Origin: Cohnella phaseoli
Lineage (GTDB): Bacteria; Bacillota; Bacilli; Paenibacillales; Paenibacillaceae
Assembly (NCBI RefSeq): GCF_003386235.1
Contig: NZ_QRDZ01000017.1
Coordinates: forward strand, 62,001 to 126,000
Length of the DNA: 64,000 bases
Direction of reading: 5' to 3'
This document shows positions 49,410 through 58,167 of this stretch, piece by piece. Numbering within the stretch: the stretch's first letter is position 1; each line of letters opens with the position of its first letter. The position numbers and the translations under genes were made by a program. Below the pieces are notes generated by a model. It saw only the letters and a program-made list of their open reading frames with translations. It searched no databases and had not been told where the DNA came from.

Positions 49410-50903
49410 ATGCCTAATGTTCCTGACGCGTATGAGCCCATATCACCGAACTTGACGGAATCCCGTGCCCGCATCGAAGCGATCTTCTCGGATTGCCACG
49501 ATCTCACGATCAAGGAATGGAGCTACGGGCAGGATCTGGAATATGCTTCCGTCGGTATTTTGCTCGATACCTTGTCGCAAAATTATCGAATCACTTACAT
49601 GAGCGCATTGATTCAAGATCTATCGCCTTTGCTTGGCGCGCTGGATAAGACGCTGACTCCGGACAAGCTGTCCCATTATTGGGAAGCACAAGGGGTGTCC
49701 ACCCATTCCGCTCACCTGCTTGACTCCATTGAGCAAGTCACACAGAGTCTCACCGACGGCAACGTCGTCTTTTTGTTGGACGGATGGGATCGGGCGATTG
49801 GCTGCGAAATGCCGGGAGTACAGACGAGAAGCGTCTCCGAGCCAACGATGGAGCCGGTCGTCTTCGGTCCGCACAACAGTACGATCGAGGATCTAAAGAC
49901 GAACATCGGCCTGCTCCGGGCGCTGATCAAGACGCCTAAGCTGAAGTTCAAGTTGTTGCATGCCGGCGAGTACACCCGCCGAGATATTGTATACGGGTAC
50001 TTGAGCGATAGGGTGGATCCGGAGGATCTAAAGCTGTTCGAGCAGCGGCTAAGCGGTCTTGAGGATAAAGAAATTCTCGATACGACTTACCTGGAAGAAT
50101 GGGTAGAGGAGTCGGTATTTACCCCTTTCCCTCAAGTCAGGTACACGGAACGGCCGGACGTGGCGACCTCCGCGCTATTGACGGGAAAGATCATCGTGCT
50201 GGTCCAAGGCTCGCCTACTGTGATGATCTGTCCGGGGCTATTCATCGATTTCTTCTCCACAAGTGAGGACTATTATCAGAGAACCGTATTTTCGACCCTA
50301 ATTCGCTGGCTTCGCGTGATCGCCTTCATCATGGCGGCTACGCTGCCCAGTCTTTATGTCGCGCTATCGACGTTTCACACCGAGCTGATCCCTACGGTGC
50401 TGCTCTTGGCCATTCTCGACACGCGGGAGAAAATCCCGTTTCCCGCGTTCGTAGAAGCGCTTTTGATGGAGTTTTTTTTCGAACTGCTCCGGGAGGCCGG
50501 GATCCGCTTGCCTCGTCCGATCGGTTCCGCCGTCAGTATCGTCGGCGCCCTCGTCATTGGACAGGCGGCGATCCAGGCGAAGATCGCTTCGCCGATCATG
50601 GTCATCGTCGTTGCGTTAACCGGGATCGCGTCTTTCGCGATGCCTCAGTACAACTTGGCGATCGCCTTGCGCGTCCTTCGATTTCCGCTCATGATCTTGG
50701 CTGCTACGTTAGGCGGATTCGGTCTGATGATCGGCTATTTCCTAATTATGCTTCATCTGACCAAGCTAAAGTCGCTGTCCCAATACTACTTAACCGGATT
50801 CGCGCCGTTGGATTGGAGCCGAATGCTTAGCAGTATGATCTTCCGTCAACCGATTCGTTCCATGCTTAAAAGGCCCCGACACGGCTCCGGAGGCAGCCGA
50901 TGA
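49410..50903 (+). CDS. GerA-family spore germination protein (receptor A subunit)
   Basis: Start ATG 49410 (MPNVPDAYEPIS), AAAGGA 9 bases upstream; the longer frame to 49179 crosses a terminator and promoter. 497 residues: soluble N-terminal ligand-binding half (with the conserved GNVVFLLDGWDRAIG-like strand and SVSEPTMEPVVFGPHNSTIEDLKTNIGLLR), then the membrane half with about five segments (VIAFIMAATLPSLYVALSTFH, EALLMEFFFELLREAGIRLPRPIGSAVSIVGALVIGQAAI). Inner-membrane germinant receptor subunit. Overlaps the gerC start by 4 bases. Confidence 0.95.
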   Translation: MPNVPDAYEPISPNLTESRARIEAIFSDCHDLTIKEWSYGQDLEYASVGILLDTLSQNYRITYMSALIQDLSPLLGALDKTLTPDKLSHYWEAQGVSTHSAHLLDSIEQVTQSLTDGNVVFLLDGWDRAIGCEMPGVQTRSVSEPTMEPVVFGPHNSTIEDLKTNIGLLRALIKTPKLKFKLLHAGEYTRRDIVYGYLSDRVDPEDLKLFEQRLSGLEDKEILDTTYLEEWVEESVFTPFPQVRYTERPDVATSALLTGKIIVLVQGSPTVMICPGLFIDFFSTSEDYYQRTVFSTLIRWLRVIAFIMAATLPSLYVALSTFHTELIPTVLLLAILDTREKIPFPAFVEALLMEFFFELLREAGIRLPRPIGSAVSIVGALVIGQAAIQAKIASPIMVIVVALTGIASFAMPQYNLAIALRVLRFPLMILAATLGGFGLMIGYFLIMLHLTKLKSLSQYYLTGFAPLDWSRMLSSMIFRQPIRSMLKRPRHGSGGSR

Positions 50904-52057
50904 TGCGGTCTCCATTCGCAGTATTGGCCTTTCTAGCACTTGTTCTCCTGACCGGCTGCTGGAATAAGTACGAACTGACGGAATGGGCATTCGTACAGGC
51001 CGTCGCCGTCGACCTTACAGAGGATAATCGTATCCGGCTGACAACCCAATTTTACAAGCCTGGCGGCGGCCTGGAGGGCGCACCTAAAGCGTCGGAAAGT
51101 TTCAATATCCACACCGAGGGAGAAAACATGTCGGAAGCGATTGCCAACATCGCCAATGAAGTTGGCCGCGTCGCCCAGTGGGGACACATTCGCATTGTGC
51201 TTGTCAGCGAACAAATAGCTAAGAATCAGAACTTAAAAGGCATATTGGATTATTTCCTCCGAGATCACGAACCTCGGGAAACTGCGCAGTTCGCGATTAC
51301 GAAGGGGCTAGCCAGCGACTATTTGACGCGCAAGCCCTACATAGAGAGCACGATCAGCCAACAACTGCGGGAAATTAGCCAATCTTCCAAACGGTTCACG
51401 GGGATGTCGAAAAAGATGAATTTGCTCCAGGTCGCGATTGCCCTCAAGAGTCAGACCGGGATCGCTGTCCTGCCGTACATGGCCTCGTCGGGCGGGAAGA
51501 AGGATCCTGCGGTGATGAATGGGGTGGCCATCTTCCGCGATTACTCCATCGTCCAGCCGGGAATTCCGGCCGGGAAAGCGGAATACTTGCTCATGCTGCG
51601 AAATGAGTATGAACGAGGGGTCGTCACCTATCCATGCGAGGAAAATCCCAAGTCCAAAAAAGACACCTTCGAACATGTGATGGTATCCAGCACCACAAAG
51701 GTCGAACCCAAAGGCGAATCCGTAGCGGTCCGAATCCATCTTTTATTGGTAGGCGGCTATGGGGAGCTGCGATGCTCAAAGATCCGTAAGGCGAGCGACG
51801 AAGAGCATATCAAACAAAAAATCGCCGAGTACGTCGAGCAGGAGCTACAGAAGGAAATCAGCGCAATGCAGGCCCGTCAGCTTGATCTTCTGAATATCGG
51901 CGATGCCTTGTATCGCCGCCATCCCGCCCTATGGCTGAAGTGGAAGAGTAGTTGGGGGAGACGGCTGTCTCAAGCGACCTTCCAGGTCAAAGTGGAGATT
52001 CAAATGACCAATACGGGACTTACGAAGCCAATGCCCTACGGCGATCAGGAGGAGTAG
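50900..52057 (+). CDS. Ger(x)C lipoprotein (receptor C subunit)
   Basis: 385 residues; lipobox LLTGCWNKYELTEWAFVQAVAVD, the family N-terminus, with Cys about residue 19. Conserved later motifs are WGHIRIVLVSEQIA, LRDHEPRETAQFAIT, GVAIFRDYSIV and the ELQKEISAMQARQLDLLNIGDALYRRHPALW helix. It anchors to the spore inner membrane and assembles with the A and B subunits. Confidence 0.94.
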   Translation: MMRSPFAVLAFLALVLLTGCWNKYELTEWAFVQAVAVDLTEDNRIRLTTQFYKPGGGLEGAPKASESFNIHTEGENMSEAIANIANEVGRVAQWGHIRIVLVSEQIAKNQNLKGILDYFLRDHEPRETAQFAITKGLASDYLTRKPYIESTISQQLREISQSSKRFTGMSKKMNLLQVAIALKSQTGIAVLPYMASSGGKKDPAVMNGVAIFRDYSIVQPGIPAGKAEYLLMLRNEYERGVVTYPCEENPKSKKDTFEHVMVSSTTKVEPKGESVAVRIHLLLVGGYGELRCSKIRKASDEEHIKQKIAEYVEQELQKEISAMQARQLDLLNIGDALYRRHPALWLKWKSSWGRRLSQATFQVKVEIQMTNTGLTKPMPYGDQEE

Positions 52058-52060
52058 TCG

Positions 52061-52348
52061 ATGACCCTGAAACTGATATGTTGTTTGATCGCGCTTGCCT
52101 CAGTTTTGATCCCCGATTGGAAAAGGATAAGCAAAATCTCCTGGCAAGTCCGATTCTGCTACTTCGCGATGATTTTGTATTTCCTTTACTGTGCCGGCGG
52201 CTACATTCTGAATCGACCGTTTCCAAATATTCAGGACGCGGTCAATCAGGTCTTTGCCAAGCCTGCAAAAGCAGTCGATACTTCGCTGAAAGTCTCGCCG
52301 CAAACAGAGGCTTCCGACAAAAGGGCGGCGAGCTCCGATGAAGACTGA
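52061..52348 (+). CDS. Small membrane protein of the germination operon
   Basis: 95 residues starting 3 bases after the gerC stop with AGGAGGAGTAG upstream. Two hydrophobic stretches (LKLICCLIALASVLIPDW, FCYFAMILYFLYCAGGYIL) and a Ser/Asp-rich tail. Not assignable to a named family by eye; small extra 'D'-type subunits with two membrane segments occur in some ger operons and this may be one. The stop overlaps the gerB start by 11 bases. Confidence 0.7.
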   Translation: MTLKLICCLIALASVLIPDWKRISKISWQVRFCYFAMILYFLYCAGGYILNRPFPNIQDAVNQVFAKPAKAVDTSLKVSPQTEASDKRAASSDED

Positions 52349-53474
52349 CAACATGATCTCTCCCGTACAAATGGCTGTACTGCTCCTCGTTTATATGACC
52401 GGATCTACCATACTATTCGTTCCTTCCACTTTGCTCGCGCAGTCCGGCAACGCATTTTGGTTGTCGATGCTCGTATCTGGCCTATTCGGATGCCTTCCCC
52501 TCGGATGCATGCTTTATCTGAACCGACGGTTTCCAGGAGAAACCTTGATTGAAGGCGGGATTCGGACGATCGGCTACCCGGTTACTCTGATATTGATGGT
52601 GCCTTACATCGTCTTTATGATATTGCTGCAAGCCTACATTTACTTTTCGATCGGTGCGTTTTTCACGACTACGATGATGCGCGATACTCCCGTGTTCATC
52701 TTCAATGGCCTTATGGCCATGATCTCCGCATTGACGGTGAGGGCGGGGGCGCTGGTCATGGCGCGCATGTTCATGCTGCTCAGCTTTCTTCTGGTCGGCG
52801 TCATTGTATTGGTCCTGGTGTTCAATGTGGAAAGCTACCATCTCAACTACCTGCTTCCCGTCCTGCCAATGGGCATCAAGCCTGTATTCCATAGCGCGTA
52901 TCTTACGAGCGGCTTTATCTATGGAGACTTCCTGGTCTTCGCCTTTGTATTTGCCTACTTGCGTCCCAAAGAAGGGAAGACCGCAACCAAACCGATTTTC
53001 CTGGGCTACTTGATCAATTGGCTGTTGGTTTCATTCACCTCCTTGTGCTGTATCATGGCGCTTGGCCCTTTAACGAACGAATACCAGTATCCGCTATTCA
53101 ACATTTCTAGGCTCATAAGCATCCAGGAGATCATCGAAAGGCTGGAATCCATCATCGGCATGTCCATGATGGCCGGCTCCTATATGAAAGCAACGATCAC
53201 GCTGTTCGCCCTCAATACTGCGATTACGCGACTCTTAAAGCAAAAGGACGACGGCCAGCTCGTGTATCCCCTCGCCTTGCTAGGACTAGTCCTGTCACTG
53301 ATTGTCGTGAGGAACGAGGCTGACTTCGGGGACGTGCTGTTGACGTGGCCGATGCTGACGTTCACAGTGAGTCTGACCCTCTATGTCTTCACGTTCGTCG
53401 CTCTCATCAGTAAACGGCACGCCAAAACTAATTTGAGCGATCAACATAAAAAAGGGAGTTCTCCATCCCCTTAG
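52338..53474 (+). CDS. GerB-family spore germination permease (receptor B subunit)
   Basis: 378 residues, about ten membrane segments, of the amino-acid-permease-like GerAB group: ISPVQMAVLLLVYMTGSTILFVPSTLLAQSGNAFWLSML at the N-terminus, and a conserved YPLFNISRLISIQEIIERLESI motif. Binds the germinant within the membrane. Order gerA-gerC-small-gerB differs from the classic A-B-C order of Bacillus. Confidence 0.93.
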   Translation: MKTDNMISPVQMAVLLLVYMTGSTILFVPSTLLAQSGNAFWLSMLVSGLFGCLPLGCMLYLNRRFPGETLIEGGIRTIGYPVTLILMVPYIVFMILLQAYIYFSIGAFFTTTMMRDTPVFIFNGLMAMISALTVRAGALVMARMFMLLSFLLVGVIVLVLVFNVESYHLNYLLPVLPMGIKPVFHSAYLTSGFIYGDFLVFAFVFAYLRPKEGKTATKPIFLGYLINWLLVSFTSLCCIMALGPLTNEYQYPLFNISRLISIQEIIERLESIIGMSMMAGSYMKATITLFALNTAITRLLKQKDDGQLVYPLALLGLVLSLIVVRNEADFGDVLLTWPMLTFTVSLTLYVFTFVALISKRHAKTNLSDQHKKGSSPSP

Positions 53475-53695
53475 ATGGCTCGGATTTACGCATCGTTCGA
53501 GCCGAGCCGGAATCCACAAAAGATTAACTCTCGGATGGCTGATGCCATTGAGAGCTTGTTTGCTTTTCAGGGGAACGCGAGTTATGAATAATGCGAATTA
53601 TTATCCCTAAATGAGGATGAAAATGTATCCCTATGTCAAGAATGGTGCTCTATTATAGGGAGGCAGGTCGAACTTGTATACGAGGAGCTGAAGCA

Positions 53696-55579
53696 ATGAA
53701 AAAAAGCGAATGGAGACGTCCCTATACAGTGAAGCGTTATTTACATCCGCCGCTGGCAGAAAAGCTGGTAACGATGTGGCCCGATCTTCGTATTGTATGT
53801 GGAGATATAACAGATAGCAGGTATGGAGGCGAAGCGGCAGGGGTACGGATTCTGGTAGGGGAAGCCCTCGAGCCGCCAAACTATCAGCTGGCCAAGTATG
53901 AGGTGAATCGAGAGGGAATTCCCTTGCATGGGATCTCCTACGATATGGGAGAATATACGCTGCGTATGGAGAGTTTTTGCAGCAATGAAAGAAATCCATC
54001 CATCTACATGAAGGTATCGGTTGTGAACACGAAACTTTGGGAGGTTAGCGGACAACTGGCGTTAATGCTTCGCACTGATTTGGAGCCGGTGCTCGCGGGA
54101 TCGTCTGCGGATGGCTATACGGAATTTGATGATGCCATTGGCAGCTGGGGGTTCGTTTCCCCGACATGGAAGCATGAAGGGGAGCTTCTGACCGATGATA
54201 AATACCAACTGCGCTTGCAAGATATACAGCGATTGAAGATGGAATGGGAGGGAGACAAGAAGGGAGAGCCGTGGCACCGCCGGCATATTTTGAAGCTTGG
54301 TTTTGTGCTGCAACCGGGCGAAGAAGCTTCCTTTACTGCAGTGTTGGCGGATGGGGCGGCGCATGCTTTTGATTACGAGGCGGAGAAAGCCGGCATGCTG
54401 ACATTTTGGAGAAATGAGCTGGCACGCATCCGGGTATATCCCGCAAGGTCTTCGGCCAATGAAACAACGATGTATCGGTCGCTTGTGGCCCAATGCTTAC
54501 AAATGTTTTGCCATCCGATCGGACAAGCGTATGTTTTGCCGCGCCAAGGTGGCATGCAACGGGCAATTTGGCCAACGGAGGCTGTTGAGTTCCTGATTGC
54601 ATTGGATCGGATCGGCGACTTCCAACGGTATACGGATTCATCGTACGAGCTATTCTTCAATGTATTGCAAGTGAAGGAAGGGCAAAATGCGGGCAGAATT
54701 CATAATTTTCCAGGTTCTGAGGATTGGGCGAATATAACCGGCGCTGCTGTCTGGGGGGCAGCTCGGCATATGCTTGCTGGTGGGGACAGCGCTTATAAAA
54801 AGTACCGCGAGTCGGCATTGCTAGCCTTTCAGTGGATGGAACGACAGCGCAGGCTTGTCATTGAGGGCACCATCCCGGGCATCTTCCCGCCCATGCAAGC
54901 CACGGATTGGGGAGACACGGAGTACCAGGCTTGGTGCTTCACAGATGCGGTTAATCTGATCGGCTATCAATGGCTCGCGGATGCATTGGAGCATCACAAT
55001 GATCCTCTTGCTGCAGAAGTACGGGCTGCCTATGAAGATTACATGGTTAGCATGGAAGCCATTCTCGCGGATGAAGTCGCTAATAATCAACGCGAAGGTG
55101 AAATTCTGATTTCAAACCGCGCTGGTCATATTATGCCTGACCCTCCTTTAGGCGCCTATATGGGTGATGGGCCTGCACACCTGATTCGTTCCGGGGTTAT
55201 AAAGCCGAGTAGCGAAACTGCTGAGCTCGTTGAGAATTATTTCCGTAATCGCGGTTTAATGCGCAACGGATTGACTGGCTTAATGAATGACGGCCAATTA
55301 AAGCAGGGAGCGAGCAGCGATCCATGGGCAGGGCACACTTGGTATGTATCGACTCCAGATTATTGCTGGTTTGAGCACTGGTTAAAAACCGGAAGCCGAG
55401 ATAAGGCTCGAGAAACGTTGGAAGCGCAGCTTAAATATGGGCTGACAGAGGAATATTATGCCATGGAGCGTTATGCGGATAATGACCCGTATTTCGTGCC
55501 ATGGATGCCAAACGCAAGTGCGAACGGGCGGCTAATTATGATGCTATGTGATTTTTATGGTGAAGCAGTGGATGGCTAA
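53696..55579 (+). CDS. (alpha/alpha)6-barrel glycosidase-like protein, cytoplasmic
   Basis: Start ATG 53696 (MKKSEWRRPYTVKRYL), ACGAGGAGC upstream. 627 residues without signal peptide. N-terminal 240 residues form a beta-sandwich, then a helical barrel typical of six-hairpin glycosidases (QAYVLPRQGGMQRAIWPTEAVEFLIALDRIGDF, NFPGSEDWANITGAAVWGAARHML, IPGIFPPMQATDWGDTEYQAWCFTDAVNLIGYQWLADAL, WYVSTPDYCWFEHWLKTGSRDKARETL). Asp/Glu in ATDWGDTEYQ are candidate catalytic residues. The family is not identified; GH78/GH105-like roles are possible. It heads the second sugar locus, and TatC starts within its last codons. Confidence 0.65.
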   Translation: MKKSEWRRPYTVKRYLHPPLAEKLVTMWPDLRIVCGDITDSRYGGEAAGVRILVGEALEPPNYQLAKYEVNREGIPLHGISYDMGEYTLRMESFCSNERNPSIYMKVSVVNTKLWEVSGQLALMLRTDLEPVLAGSSADGYTEFDDAIGSWGFVSPTWKHEGELLTDDKYQLRLQDIQRLKMEWEGDKKGEPWHRRHILKLGFVLQPGEEASFTAVLADGAAHAFDYEAEKAGMLTFWRNELARIRVYPARSSANETTMYRSLVAQCLQMFCHPIGQAYVLPRQGGMQRAIWPTEAVEFLIALDRIGDFQRYTDSSYELFFNVLQVKEGQNAGRIHNFPGSEDWANITGAAVWGAARHMLAGGDSAYKKYRESALLAFQWMERQRRLVIEGTIPGIFPPMQATDWGDTEYQAWCFTDAVNLIGYQWLADALEHHNDPLAAEVRAAYEDYMVSMEAILADEVANNQREGEILISNRAGHIMPDPPLGAYMGDGPAHLIRSGVIKPSSETAELVENYFRNRGLMRNGLTGLMNDGQLKQGASSDPWAGHTWYVSTPDYCWFEHWLKTGSRDKARETLEAQLKYGLTEEYYAMERYADNDPYFVPWMPNASANGRLIMMLCDFYGEAVDG

Positions 55580-56336
55580 AGAGCGGGAAATGACGCTAGT
55601 AGAGCATCTGGGTGATATGCGCAAAGTCATTATTCGTTCGCTGTTAGTAGCCGGGATTGCGCTCATCGGCGGGTTGGTGGCGGCAAACCCGCTGCTAGAT
55701 TATTTGAAGGCGGCTCCGCCAGCGTCCGGAATTGCCTGGAACGTTTTCTCCCCGTGGGACGCGATTGGTATTTATATGAAATGCGCCCTTATTATCGCAC
55801 TGACAGTGTCAATGCCTTTTGTGTTGTACCAGGTTTGGGGCTTTGTGCGCCCGGGATTGCGGCTAGCAGAGCAGCAGGCTGCGCTTAAGTACATCCCGGG
55901 CGCAGCAGCACTGTTCATGCTCGGCATCGCCTTTGCTTATTTGGTTTTGTTTCCAATGGCATTTACGTTTACTTCGAATGTGTCGCAGGGGATGGGGCTT
56001 CAGGAAACATATGGCATCGCGCAGTATTTTTCCTTTATGTTCAATATTATTTTGCCAACGGCGCTACTGTTTGAATTGCCGGTCGTCGTGTTGTTTCTGA
56101 CGAAGCTGCGTATTGTAACGCCGGGAAAGCTGCGTCGGATTCGCAAAGCCGCTTATTTGGCGTTAACCGCTCTTGCGGTGCTGGTCACGCCGCCGGATTT
56201 TATCTCCGACATATTGGTTGCCATACCGCTTATGCTGCTTTACGAGTTCAGCATTGTATTGTCAGCGCAGGCTTACCGCAAGCTGCAATTGAAGGAGCAG
56301 GCGGTGAGCCCACTGCCGGGCAGTCTGATCAATTGA
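55572..56336 (+). CDS. tatC: Sec-independent (twin-arginine) translocase subunit TatC
   Basis: 254 residues from ATG 55572 (MAKEREMTLVEHLGDMRK); an alternative start is ATG 55590. Six membrane segments and the main TatC signatures: TLVEHLGDMRKVIIRSLL, SMPFVLYQVWGFVRPGLRLAEQQ, FELPVVVLFLTKLRIVTPGKLRRIRKAAYLALTALAVLVTPPD. TatC recognises the SRRxFL signal of folded exported proteins. No TatA gene is nearby. It overlaps the glycosidase gene by 8 bases and lies 7 kb before a Tat-signal-bearing pectate-lyase-fold protein in the same locus, suggesting a dedicated second translocase. Confidence 0.92.
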   Translation: MAKEREMTLVEHLGDMRKVIIRSLLVAGIALIGGLVAANPLLDYLKAAPPASGIAWNVFSPWDAIGIYMKCALIIALTVSMPFVLYQVWGFVRPGLRLAEQQAALKYIPGAAALFMLGIAFAYLVLFPMAFTFTSNVSQGMGLQETYGIAQYFSFMFNIILPTALLFELPVVVLFLTKLRIVTPGKLRRIRKAAYLALTALAVLVTPPDFISDILVAIPLMLLYEFSIVLSAQAYRKLQLKEQAVSPLPGSLIN

Positions 56337-56417
56337 TAGCCAGTGCTCTTATATAGATTGAATTTAACGTCGCTTTTCCTTACGATTATAGTACTCCAAA
56401 AAATGAGGAGAGAGCCC

Positions 56418-58154
56418 GTGAGAATAAGAGCTTCGTTAGCAGAGCGGCTGTTGTTGCCGCTCTATTCATTGAAGAATCGTCTGACCCTTGTCTTTTTAAT
56501 AAGTACGCTAATCCCACTATTATTAATAGGAGGGATTTCTTATTATTCCATTACCTCTTTGCTGGACAACAAAATTCAAGGAAGCATCCGGAGCAACCTT
56601 AAGTTCGTAGGGCTTTCCCTCGAAAATACATTACGCAATTTGAATTATGCCTCGCAGCTGCTAGCATTTAATGGAGGAGTTGGAGCCAGTGTCAAAAAAT
56701 ATAGCGAAACCTCCGATATTTTGCTCAAATCGCAGTTGGGTCAGGAGATCGAAAATAATTTGTATCTGGTTGGCTTTACGAATCCAAGCCTAGGCATTAT
56801 TACGTATTACAACGCAAGTACGAACCAGCCAGTCTTTCAACAACCCGAAGCCGACCCTCATAGCGTATCAGAGGACAAGCCCCGGTTGTTGCACACAGAT
56901 ATGCTTACCATCTATGGTCCTCATCAGACGAGCAATCGTTTTCTCGATCGAACCGTGTTATCCGTATCGCGTAAGCTTGAAGTCCCGGGGAATGAACATC
57001 TATATGTTTATATAGAAACGGGCTTTGATTGGATAGAATTGTTGAGCGCAGAGCAATCCGGCATGAAGACGGCTCACATTTTTGTCGATAACGACCGCAT
57101 TACCTATACCGAGCTTCCAGAGCAATTCCCGCTTGGAACGATATATAATCCATCCGCATCTAAGGGAAGCTACACGAAAACAAACGGCTATTATTTATTT
57201 GAGGAAAGTCATAATCAGGGATGGAAAATGATTGCCGCTATAGCGAATGCCGATTACTACAAGGAAAGAAATATATGGGTGAAGCGGTTTGCCATACTTA
57301 CTCTAATATCAATGACGTTGGCGCTCGGCTTGGCCTGGATGATCTGGCGCACTGTACGACGGCCGCTAAGCCATTTCAACAATGAAATCAAGCAGATTCA
57401 AAATCGCAATTTTCATTCTCCCTTGCAATTGACGCGTATAACGGAATTTGATTTGGTATTGTATCAGTTTCAACATATGCGAAATCGAATTCGCGAGCTG
57501 TTGCAAGATGTAAAAATCACGGAGCAGCGCAAATCGGAACTGGAGATTGAAAAGCTGTTATTTCAGATCAATCCTCATTTTATACATAATACTTTGGATA
57601 CGATTCGCTGGTTGGCGCATTCAAAGGGAATGATAGAAATCAATGATCTTATATCCACCTTGAATCGATTGCTCTATTATAATATGGGCAAGCGCGGCGA
57701 ATCCACGGTGCGGCAAGAGATTGACGCACTCAACGATTATGTATCGCTGCAAAAAATTCGATATGATTTTCAATTTAAGGTATCGATTCGGGCCGATGAG
57801 GAGCTTATGGATACTGCTGTGCCGAGGTTTATTCTACAGCCGCTAGTTGAGAACAGCCTATATCACGGGTTAAAGGACAATACGGTAATTGAGGTTAGCA
57901 TGGAAGCCGTTGAGGATCTTTTGATCATTGAGGTGAAAGATAACGGGGAAGGCATGGATGAAGATGAACTGAACCGACTGCTGGACGGCTATTCAGATGA
58001 GCGGCGATCGGTAGGGATGGGAATAGGCCTGCATTATGTCAGCAGGACGCTTAAAGCAAGATTCGGGGATAAAACAAGGCTTTCTATAACAAGCAAGCGC
58101 GGTGACGGGACATCCATTATTCTAAAATTTCCTATGATATACACTTACAAGTAG
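56418..58154 (+). CDS. YesM-type sensor histidine kinase
   Basis: GTG start at 56418 with GAGGAGAGAG upstream. 578 residues: first membrane segment LTLVFLISTLIPLLLIGGISYYSI, extracellular sensor, second segment around FAILTLISMTLALGLAWMIW, HAMP, then acceptor His in FQINPHFIHNTLDTIRWLAH, N box LQPLVENSLYHGLK and G boxes DNGEGMDEDE and GMGIGLHYVSR. Pairs with the regulator 13 bases downstream; likely senses a sugar taken up or released by this locus. Confidence 0.92.
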   Translation: MRIRASLAERLLLPLYSLKNRLTLVFLISTLIPLLLIGGISYYSITSLLDNKIQGSIRSNLKFVGLSLENTLRNLNYASQLLAFNGGVGASVKKYSETSDILLKSQLGQEIENNLYLVGFTNPSLGIITYYNASTNQPVFQQPEADPHSVSEDKPRLLHTDMLTIYGPHQTSNRFLDRTVLSVSRKLEVPGNEHLYVYIETGFDWIELLSAEQSGMKTAHIFVDNDRITYTELPEQFPLGTIYNPSASKGSYTKTNGYYLFEESHNQGWKMIAAIANADYYKERNIWVKRFAILTLISMTLALGLAWMIWRTVRRPLSHFNNEIKQIQNRNFHSPLQLTRITEFDLVLYQFQHMRNRIRELLQDVKITEQRKSELEIEKLLFQINPHFIHNTLDTIRWLAHSKGMIEINDLISTLNRLLYYNMGKRGESTVRQEIDALNDYVSLQKIRYDFQFKVSIRADEELMDTAVPRFILQPLVENSLYHGLKDNTVIEVSMEAVEDLLIIEVKDNGEGMDEDELNRLLDGYSDERRSVGMGIGLHYVSRTLKARFGDKTRLSITSKRGDGTSIILKFPMIYTYK

Positions 58155-58167
58155 GAGGCAGTTTCGT

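Noticed and set aside
53478..53508. Hairpin after gerB as a terminator (GGCTCGG/CCGAGCC)
   Set aside because: The loop is 17 bases and no T run follows; too weak to call.
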